This document shows positions 6,704-15,700 of a DNA stretch of 18,476 bases, one piece after another; the stretch's first letter is position 1; every line of letters begins with the position of its first letter. Source of the DNA: CAYMFD01 sp964389475. GTDB taxonomy: Bacteria > Bacteroidota > Bacteroidia > Chitinophagales > Saprospiraceae. The stretch is from assembly GCA_964389475.1 (NCBI GenBank), contig CAYMFD010000079.1, forward strand, positions 1 to 18,476, written 5' to 3'. Both the position numbers and the translations under genes were made by a program. Under the pieces are notes generated by a model. It was not told the DNA's origin. It saw only the letters and a program-made list of their open reading frames with translations, and searched no databases.

Positions 6704-8101
6704 ATGAATTTTGATCTCGTAGTAGTAGGAAGTGGACCAGGCGGATACGTAGCAGCCATCAGAGCTAGTCAGCTAGGCATGAATGTAGGTATCGTAGAAC
6801 GTGAGAATCTCGGCGGCATATGCCTCAACTGGGGTTGTATACCTACTAAAGCGCTTATCAAGAGTGCTCAGGTGTTTAACTATATCAACCACGCTGACGA
6901 CTACGGTATCAAGGTCAGCTCTGCCAAAATGGACTTTGACGCGATGATCAAGCGTAGCCGTGATGTAGCAGGTGGTATGAGTAAGGGGGTCAGCTTTCTT
7001 ATGAAAAAGAATAAAATCACCGTCATAGAAGGTAGTGGATCACTAGCTAGAGGTAAGAAGGTCATCGTAACAGACAAGGACGGTAAGCGTCAAGAGCTGA
7101 GTGCTGACCACATCATCATCGCTACGGGTGGTAGAGCGAGACAACTACCCAATCTACCGATAGACGGTAAGAAGATCATCGGCTACAGAGAGGCCATGAC
7201 ACTGGCCAAGCAACCAAAGTCAATGGTAGTCGTAGGTGCAGGGGCTATCGGCACTGAGTTCGCCTATGTGTATAACAGCATAGGTACGAAGGTGACCGTC
7301 GTCGAGTTTATGGATACGGGCCTACTGCCTAGAGAGGATAAGGATGTAAGCAAGGAGATCACCAAGATCTTCAAAAAATCAGGCGTCGATGTCAAGGCCA
7401 ACTGGGCTGTCGAGACGGTAGATACGTCTGGCAAGCAGTGCAAGGTCACGGTCAAAAGCAGAAAAGATGGTAAGACAGAGGAGATCGTCTGCGACGTCGT
7501 ACTATCAGCAGCCGGCATCACACCCAATACAGAAAACATAGGCCTAGAAGCTCTAGGCATCAAGACCGAAAAGGGCCTCATACAAGTAGACGAATACTAC
7601 AAAACCAATGTCAATGGCATCTATGCTATAGGTGACGTGACGCCGGGACAAGCACTAGCCCACGTAGCCAGTGCAGAGGGTATCACCTGTGTAGAGAAGA
7701 TCGCAGGACACCACCCTGAGCCTATCGACTATGGTAATATCCCAGGCTGTACTTACTGTGTACCAGAGGTCGCAAGCGTAGGTATGACCGAGCAGGCAGC
7801 TAAGGATGCTGGCTATGAGTTGAAGATCGGCAAATTTCCATTCTCTGCGTCTGGTAAGGCAAGTGCTGCCGGTGCTAAAGAGGGCTTCGTCAAGGTGATC
7901 TACGACGCCAAGTATGGAGAACTCCTAGGAGCTCACATGGTAGGTATGAATGTCACAGAGATGATCGCCGAGATGGTTGCTGCTAAGCGTCTAGAGACGA
8001 CAGGCCATGAGATACTCAAGGCAGTACACCCACACCCGACTATGAGTGAGGCAGTGATGGAAGCTACGGCAGCGGCCTACGATGAGGTGATTCATTTGTA
8101 G
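6704..8101 (+). CDS. lpdA: Dihydrolipoyl dehydrogenase (E3)
   Basis: The 465-residue flavoprotein reoxidises dihydrolipoamide on E2 (or glycine cleavage H protein) and passes electrons through FAD and a disulfide to NAD+. In order: FAD-binding GSGPGG (9-14); redox disulfide in GGICLNWGCIPTKAL with Cys40 and Cys45; NAD-binding VGAGAIGTEFA (about 176-186); second FAD-contact motif YAIGDVTPGQALAHVA; and the dimer-interface catalytic pair in HPHPTMSE, His444 and Glu449. The length is typical. All active-site residues are present, so it should be functional. No E1 or E2 gene is adjacent, so it is a stand-alone E3 that may serve several 2-oxo acid dehydrogenase complexes. The start ATG follows an A/T-rich leader with no Shine-Dalgarno, as usual in this phylum. 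The stop codon is the first TAG of the TAGGTTAG microsatellite. Confidence 0.98.
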   Translation: MNFDLVVVGSGPGGYVAAIRASQLGMNVGIVERENLGGICLNWGCIPTKALIKSAQVFNYINHADDYGIKVSSAKMDFDAMIKRSRDVAGGMSKGVSFLMKKNKITVIEGSGSLARGKKVIVTDKDGKRQELSADHIIIATGGRARQLPNLPIDGKKIIGYREAMTLAKQPKSMVVVGAGAIGTEFAYVYNSIGTKVTVVEFMDTGLLPREDKDVSKEITKIFKKSGVDVKANWAVETVDTSGKQCKVTVKSRKDGKTEEIVCDVVLSAAGITPNTENIGLEALGIKTEKGLIQVDEYYKTNVNGIYAIGDVTPGQALAHVASAEGITCVEKIAGHHPEPIDYGNIPGCTYCVPEVASVGMTEQAAKDAGYELKIGKFPFSASGKASAAGAKEGFVKVIYDAKYGELLGAHMVGMNVTEMIAEMVAAKRLETTGHEILKAVHPHPTMSEAVMEATAAAYDEVIHL

Positions 8102-8146
8102 GTTAGTAGGTTAGTAGGTTAGTAGGTTAGTAGGTTAGTAGGTTAG
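8099..8146. repeat. Six perfect TAGGTTAG tandem copies at the lpdA stop
   Basis: Six identical copies of the 8-mer TAGGTTAG run from 8099 to 8146. The first three bases are the lpdA stop codon, so copy-number change would leave the protein intact. It would alter the lpdA-rluF spacing (97 nt at present, of which 45 are repeat). Perfect identity over six units suggests recent slippage. Confidence 0.97.
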
Positions 8147-8198
8147 TTAACTGGTAATTGGTTGCTTGTCGTGATGGTGCGATTATATTAGTAGAAAT

Positions 8199-8921
8199 AT
8201 GTCAGTAAGTCTCAACAAGTTTATCAGTAGCCAGGGCATATGCTCTCGTCGTGAGGCAGATCGCATCATCGAGGAGGGTCGCGTACTGATCAATGGCAAG
8301 ATTGCTAAACGTGGTAATCGCGTAGAGCCAGATGACAAGGTCGTACTCGATGGTAAGAACATCAGCCAGCGTCAAAAGACCAAGGGCAAAAAGACCAAGA
8401 AACACACCTACCTGATCTTTAATAAGCCCCGAGGGATCATCACAACGACCGATCTCCGAGAGCCTGCCAATGTGATCAGCTACATCGACTACCACAAGCG
8501 TATATTCCCCGTAGGTCGTCTCGACAAAGACAGCGAAGGCCTCCTGCTGATGACGGATGATGGCGAAATCGTCAACCATATCTTGCGGGCGAAGCATGGC
8601 CACGAGAAGGAGTACATCGTCTCGGTCAACAAGCCGCTCGAAAAAGAATTCGTCGAGAAGATGCAGGCCCCAATGAAGATCTTAGGTCAGAAAATCCTAC
8701 CCGTCAAAGTAGAGCGGCTGGGTCGCGATACCTTTAACATCATACTGACCCAAGGCCTTAATCGGCAGATACGCCGGATGTGCAATAACCTCGGCTATAA
8801 GGTCAAGACCCTTCAGCGAGTACGCCTTATGAATCTGTACCTTGGGGACCTACCCGTCGGCAAGTGGCGGTATATCAATGCATCAGAGTTGGCGAGACTT
8901 AAGAGCCTGATCGAGGAGTAG
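8199..8921 (+). CDS. rluF: 23S rRNA pseudouridine synthase, RluF type
   Basis: The 240-residue RsuA/RluB/E/F-family enzyme isomerises a uridine in 23S rRNA. In E. coli RluF makes pseudouridine 2604 (and 2605 less efficiently). Residues 1-55 are an S4 RNA-binding domain (LNKFISSQGICSRREADRII). A lysine-rich linker (about 59-69) precedes the catalytic domain, with NKPRGIITTT and the catalytic-Asp motif GRLDKDSEGLL (Asp109). RluF rather than RluB/E is favoured by GLNRQIRRMC (186-195) followed by LGYKVKTLQRVRLMN and LPVGKW, and by KILGQKILPVKV, which line up well with E. coli RluF from memory. It lacks the long basic C-terminal tail of the E. coli protein. It follows lpdA on the same strand after 97 nt, so it could be co-transcribed or have its own promoter; none is clear. 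Confidence 0.95.
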   Translation: MSVSLNKFISSQGICSRREADRIIEEGRVLINGKIAKRGNRVEPDDKVVLDGKNISQRQKTKGKKTKKHTYLIFNKPRGIITTTDLREPANVISYIDYHKRIFPVGRLDKDSEGLLLMTDDGEIVNHILRAKHGHEKEYIVSVNKPLEKEFVEKMQAPMKILGQKILPVKVERLGRDTFNIILTQGLNRQIRRMCNNLGYKVKTLQRVRLMNLYLGDLPVGKWRYINASELARLKSLIEE

Positions 8922-9733
8922 TGATATCGGAGGACGGTGTACCTCGTCTCTACAGAAGTCTTTATTGGTTAAGAGAGTAAACAGCGCTGTTCTGACCCAT
9001 GTAAGCGTACTGCACCATTGCAAGTGAGTAATGTTTGGAGTTGTCACGCTACGGGTAGACTATGTCAGTGCTAGCGCAGACATGCTATAAGTTGTTTTAT
9101 GGTGATTGCAGTATAAAACGAGTCCCATCTGTAGATAACACATGTAACTTTGATTGCTAGCCAGTGTCGGAACATTTCGACTTCTCTCAATACATAGCCT
9201 CCTTTTCGGCATTTGGAAGACTTAGGTTAGCGCTGTGCGGTTCTACCCGCAGTGCAAAAAACCCAAATCAATTACTACGGTCTATCAAGGTCAAGACCGA
9301 TCTAGAGTCGTGTCAAAATTGCTTTTATTTTTCTACGACACGGAAGATTAGAACTACTGGCAAGCGCCAATCTATTCTGTAACACTAGATCATCACTGAC
9401 TTGCATGAAAAATCGCATATTTCGTCGACTCTTGTTCTAGCTCTGTACAGCGACAAACAAACGGTAGGCAGCCAATCACTTTTCACACCCTTAAAAACAC
9501 TTGGTTGTAGTCATCCGAATCAAAAGATAGGCATGGTGAGATATTAAGGTCTTGCTGTTGAAGCAACTTGCAAACACTTCTACCAACTCAAAAACACCAA
9601 GCGCCTCGAACGCCAAATCAGTGCATACACATAGATCCTCGACGAAACCCTCCTCACCACAAAATCAAAAAAAAGCGCCTAGATGCATTACACACCTAGA
9701 CGCTTTATCCAAAACCTGTTATACTCTGAGTCC
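8922..9733. other. Convergent gene-free region between rluF and the giant gene
   Basis: About 810 bases without a convincing gene. Visible items: a 12-bp perfect palindrome AACAGCGCTGTT (8980-8991); a hairpin-like ATGTC...GACAT (about 9062-9083) not followed by a T-run; an inverted repeat CGGTCT...AGACCG near 9279-9300; and the strong minus-strand terminator at 9667-9706. A plus-strand stretch at 9548-9622 reads GLAVEATCKHFYQLKNTKRL and on to an early stop, which has protein-like composition and could be a gene remnant. No clear intrinsic terminator for rluF was found. Confidence 0.6.
9667..9706 (-). terminator. Strong rho-independent terminator of the giant gene
   Basis: On the minus strand, AAAGCGTCTAGGTG (9706-9693) pairs over 14 positions with CATCTAGGCGCTTT (9685-9672), including two G-U wobbles, around a 7-nt loop. 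The run of T that follows covers the complement of eight A at 9667-9674. It starts 27 nt after the stop codon of the giant gene. In the plus direction the T-run is missing, so it should not serve rluF well. Confidence 0.92.
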
Positions 9734-12700
9734 CTACATCTTAATGATGAGCTGGACTTGTATATCTCCATTGATCTCTACCCCTACGCTGTATAGCCCT
9801 GGCTGTAGGTTACTGATATCCAGTAGTTCGCCGGACTTGGTAGTACCTTCCTGTACTCGTTCACCACTAGCGGTGTAGATCACATATGCGTAGTCGCTTA
9901 CAGTATCCGCCTGATCAGTCTCTATCGTGAGGTAGTCTTGAGCAGGGTTAGGATACATGCGTACCGCCACTGTCTCATCTTGTGACCTAGCCACCATCAA
10001 CTGTTGGCTATCAGCGATATCGTTTTCTACTGCTAGACCTGCTGCGATGTGTACAGTCGTGTAGTTATGTGGTATGAGGTAGGTGTCGGTCGTACCTAGA
10101 CCATTAGCACCCGTCACATCACTATCTGTCTGATCGTCACCTCTATCGGCTGTCGTAAATACGAGGCCCTGTGTGCTGTAGTAGTTGACAAAGTACTCTC
10201 CCCGCTGCAAGCCTGTCCATCTAGCTATACCGTCTCCGTTGGTGATAGTAGTGACCTGTCTACGTGTCTCTACATCCACGAGGGTCGCATAGATGGCTCG
10301 CTTACCAGATTCGATAGCATCTCTCTGTCCATCATTGTCCTTATCCGTCCATACTGTAGACTCGATGGTACCACCGTGGTACATACCTAGGTCTAGGTCT
10401 CGACTAGCAGACCCTACCGTAAGTGATATCCAATCAGTAGCGGCACCAAGGCCATCAAAGTAGAAGGCCTGATCGGCTGACCGCTGCCTGGTCACGACCA
10501 TATCGTCCTGATAGTCTACCGTGATACGATAGTCGCCTAGTGGCAGATTATCAAATACTACGGCCGCATGACCACCCGCTATGAGGCGACTGACGCCTGT
10601 CATAGCGATATCGCCAGCCCTATTGACTAGGGATACTTCTACACCAGCAAGACCTGGCTCCATGGCGTCTTTGATACCATCCGCATCAGCGTCATGCCAT
10701 ACATCGACGACGAGGCCGCCTATGGCTACCACGCCAGCATCGACGTCTCTCGTACTGCTATTGGGTGCCATAAGGTTACTATATCCGTCAGCATCTACAT
10801 CACTATCGACACTATCGTCACTACCCATATCCTGACTAGTGAATACATAACCCGCCGGTGGTAGCACCCTGATACTAGTACCATCCGTCTGATCTACCTC
10901 GTAGCTCACGAGACCATGACTATCCGTCATAAGCATCTCCATCATTGTCCCCTGGTGATCCATAACCATCACCTCGACGCCAGCCATTCTAGGCTCGTCG
11001 GCATCTCTGATACCGTCTTGGTTGAGGTCTTCCCATATGGTAGAGATGACTCGATTACCAGAGATAGGCCGTATACCAGCATCCCGGTCGTCAAGGTTCA
11101 CATTATATGCTAGTAATATCAATGCGGTCGTTCCAGCGGCATTTACATCACTATCTATCGACTCATCGTTACCTACATTAGATGTGGTAAACTCGAAGCC
11201 CATTGGCAATTCAAACGCCAAGGAATATAGTCCAGGTGTCAAGTCGGTAAAGCTATATCGACCATTAGCATCCGTCGTCGTCGTCATAATCGGGAACGGT
11301 AGATTTCTAAACAGTTCCACGACTACACCCGCCACACCTGGCTCGCCAGCATCTTGCAGCCCATTCTCGTTGAGGTCTTCCCACACAAAATCGCCAAGGC
11401 TTGACGGTTGGAAAAATCCTGCATCGATATCGACTACATCCGTAGCAAAGCCCACCATAAAGTTGTCCGTGCGGTTAAGCGCAAAGTCAGTGACGTCACT
11501 GTTTAGGCTCGCATCACTGCCATTGACAATCGTATTGAGGAAACCCTGTGGACGATCAAACTCCATGTAGTACGTTCCAGGCTGGATATTAGGTATCGTG
11601 TAACGACCATCCAGGCCTGTAAGCGTAGAACCGATAAGCTCATCCGTTGCTGCATTAAATATCGATACAGCGACATTAGGTATACCTGGCTCACCAGAGT
11701 CTTGTAGGCCGTTGGTGTTTTCGTCAGCCCACACAAAGTCCCCGACAGATCCCGGAGGAAATGCTAGTCCTGCATCTATGTCATCACGATCCTGACCAGA
11801 TAAGAGTACAAATAGATCTGTCGTACCTAGTCCGAAAGCGCCAGTCACATCACTATCGAGCATGTCGTCACTACCTTGATCAGAGAATGTGTACTGGTAA
11901 CCATCAAAGTTGACAAACTCGATGTAGTACTCACCCGGCGTGACATCCTGTAGCATATAGAATCCATCGCCCAGTCCCGGCATAAAGTCCGTAAACGTAG
12001 TAGCAACCAGCGTACCGTCTGCTCGACGTAGGTTCACATCCACAAAACTGACCCCAGCCTCATCGTCAAATAAGCCGTCCATCTTAAAGTCATACCATGT
12101 GCGGTTACCTATGCTACCATTAAAGTAGTAACCACCATCTGTGGTAAATGGCGTGATACCCAGACCTATAGTTACTATGTCTGAACTACCAGCAGCCTGT
12201 GAACCAGTGATATCACTATCATTGAGCTCATCGCCTATATTAGGCAGTGTCACTTCGCTATCCGAAGGTGTCGCTATGATGACGTAATAGTCACCCGCCG
12301 CTAGATTGATAAACTCGTAGTAACCATCCGCCATGAGGCTACTGCTAAAGCTAGTCGTCGTGGTACCTACAAGAGTACCATTCGCCATGTAGAGCTCGAC
12401 TTGCAGCCCATTAGTACCCGGCTCCAGTGCCTCTCTCCTACCGTCAGCATCGAGGTCTTCCCATACGAACCCAGATATCGTCGTCGACTCTGGTACTCGA
12501 TCCAGTAGGCCGACATCGACCGTCAGTCGCTTGTCACCAGAGCTTACCGTAATCGTGTCTGTACGTCCTACCGAACCGTTGATGACTGTGATATCAGCAT
12601 CTATTACATCGTCTGTGCCTTGGTCGGCAGCAGTGTAGATATAGAAGGTAGGCAGCTCTGCCTCGACCACGTACCTACCAGGCACTAAGCTATCAAAGCG

Positions 12701-15700
12701 GTATCTACCATCAGCGCCTGTCATTTGCGCATCTATCAGAGCACCGGCACTATCGTAAATATTGATCGTTACTCCCTGCAATACATCATCACCTGCATCT
12801 TGAAGACCATCTTCGTTAAGATCCACGAATACTAGGTCACCGATGCATGCGTAGCGGTAGGCACCTATGTCGATGCTGTCAATCTTACCGCCTGTAACCA
12901 CTCGCAGGGTATCGGTCGTACCGGTACCCCACTGATCTGTAATATCGTTATTGCGCAAGCCGCCCATAGTAGCTGGAGGCGATATGATTAGTGAGTCGTT
13001 GGCTGTGAAGGCTACTACGTAGAGGCCTTCTACGATGCCTTCGAAAGTATAAGCACCATTGACATCTGTGACAACACTATCGACTACGGTACCCATGGTA
13101 TCCTGCAGGTAGACTACCTCTCCCGCAAAGACAGAAGTCTCTCCTACCATCTGTACACCGTCAACGACGTCATCCTGCCATACGAGGCCACAGATACTGC
13201 CACCATTGTTGATGAGTCCAGCGTTAACACCCGCTGTAATCCTGCCAAACTGTACAGATACACCAGTCACCACGCCATTCATATCAATGTCGCTATCCAC
13301 GAGGTCATCTGTACCGACATCCTGCAGGGTAGACTCAAAGCCCCGCGGTAAGGCGAAGTCGATGACATAATCCTGCATCTCTAGACTATCAAAGCTATAG
13401 ACACCATTGGCATCACTAACCGTACTATCGATCAACACCTGAGGCATCGTCGTGCTTAGGTATACCGTAACGCCGCCGACACCTAGGTCGCTAGCAGCTA
13501 GCAGACCGTCTTCATCGAGATCATTAAAGACCACTCCAGCGATACCACCGAATAAAGGTGCAAGTCCCGCATCTACATCATCTACCATCTCACCGCTCGA
13601 AAGCGTGATGAGGTCTGTACGTATGAGTGCCCCTTGACTGCTAAAGTCGTTATCGACATCGTCACTACCTTGGTCGAGGGCCGTGATCGTGTAAGGAGCG
13701 AACAAGTCGACACCCACACTATACTGTCCTGGCGTAAGTCCTCCGAAGGTGTAGTACCCTGGCATACCTGTAGGACTATCGGCCGTCATCGTCATGCGCA
13801 GCAAATTGAAATTTTCATCATAAAGCATAACGATCACCTCATTGAGTCCTACCTCGCCAGCATCTTGTATGCCGTTACGGTTAAGGTCCTCCCATACGCG
13901 ATCACCTATGCTAGTTGATCTATAGTACCCTGCATCTATGTCTAGGATATCGACCATCGACGACAAAGTAAAGACGTCCGTACTACCTACCTCTTGACTA
14001 CTGGTAATATCACTGTCCGTACTGTCAGGACCAACATTAGCCAAGGTCGTCTCAAAAGGCGCTGGCGTATCGAAGACTACAAAGTAGTCGCCTGGTGGTA
14101 TGTCTGAGAGCAAGTAGGCACCATCTGTATCGGTCACGAATGCCGCTACATCTAGCCCACTTACTGCTGCCACTAGTCTACCCGTCACACCGGCCAATGC
14201 AGGCTCATCTGGGCTACGCTGCCCATCATAGTTAAGGTCTTCCCAAGCTAGGCCACCTACATCTGCTGGCTCCACGACGAAGCCTAGATCTATATCCATG
14301 CGGATCTCTCCGGGCATCAGGGCAAAAGTCAGTGTAGTCGCAACGCCATTGGTAGCGCTGGTAATGTCACTGTCTAATTCTGTACTGATCGCCATATCTC
14401 TGATCGTCGGCAAAAAGCCAGATGGTATATCTACCTCTACCGAGTAGTCACCAGGTGCTATCTGACCGAATATGTACCTACCACTTATATCACTCGTCGT
14501 GGTATCAATGCGCATGCCTGCCTGATCTACCAAAAAGACCGTAAGTCCTGCCAGCGGCAGGTCACCTGCATCCTGCTCACCATCACGATCGACGTCTTGC
14601 CACACGAAGTCACCAACACTGGCGAGGGCGATATATCCTGCATCGACATCTGTGACATCGACATTAGACGTAAGCATGAATACATCTGTCGTACCGAGTC
14701 CATTACTACCTGTAACATCACTATCTACAGTGTCATCGCTACCTACATCCGCAGCTGTGTAGTCGTATATACCCTGGTTATCAAACTCGATGTAGTAGTC
14801 GCCTGGCAACCTTGATAAGAAGACATACCGACCCATATTAAGTGTCATGGTCGACTGTACGAGCATACCCGACGCATCGTAGAGTCTTACCGGCACACCG
14901 TTGAGTGGCATTTCGTCTGCATCTCTGATTCCGTTTTCATTATCATCAATCCATACTGCGCCGAATATATTGGCACGAGTATCGATAAATCCTGCATTGA
15001 CTCCTGCAGCTGTCTCCCCTATATCAAGCGTAATCACAGCTGTCTCAAGCTGCATATCTATATCACTATCTATCAGATCGTCCATCCCTACATCTTGTAG
15101 GGTGGCAATATAACCCGTACGTCCTGCAGATCGGATAATGTAATCTCCAGCTTCTAAGTCTGTAAAGGTGTACAGCCCCATCTCATCCGACTCAGTGCTA
15201 TCTATGAGCATACCAGCAGCATCCAATAAGTACATCTGTACGAATGGTAGTGGGAAGTCTCCTGGACCAATCAAGCCGTCCATATCAATATCCGTAAATA
15301 CTGCCCCCGCAATACTGCTAAACATAGGCGAAAGCCCTGCGTCTACTGTCATGTCAAAATCACCAGGCTGGAGGGTAACGACATCTGTACTATTAGGAAA
15401 TAGAGCTGACGTGACGTCACTATCTCGATCATCCGTTGTCTGATCAGCCGGAGAGGCCTCAAAAGGTGGCCGTATATCGAACTGTACGATGTAGTCACCA
15501 GGCTGCACGTCATTAAATCTGTAAGAGCCCAGTTGATCCGTAATCGCAAGAGCTACCGTATCTCCCGTCGTTGTGAGTAGGGCTACATTGGTCATAGGTG
15601 CTGGGAGATCAGGCGGTGCCTGTATACCATCTCGATTTAAATCAAAAAACACAAGATCACCGATACTAGCTGGTGTGACGTAACCCACATATATATCTAC

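Noticed and set aside
8202..8603. Minus-strand open frame of 133 codons opposite rluF
   Set aside because: Antisense to a well-supported conserved gene; no recognisable protein.
8980..8991. Palindrome AACAGCGCTGTT
   Set aside because: A 12-bp palindrome without a T-run or nearby promoter; it could be chance or a protein-binding site, not enough to annotate.
9164..9382. Plus-strand open frame of 72 codons with a GTG start
   Set aside because: No motif, rare start codon, composition unlike a folded protein, and no support from spacing or promoter.
9552..9878. Plus-strand open frame of 108 codons
   Set aside because: It runs across the terminator and into the sorting-domain coding sequence of the giant gene on the other strand; Ser/Thr/Pro-rich translation typical of a shadow frame.
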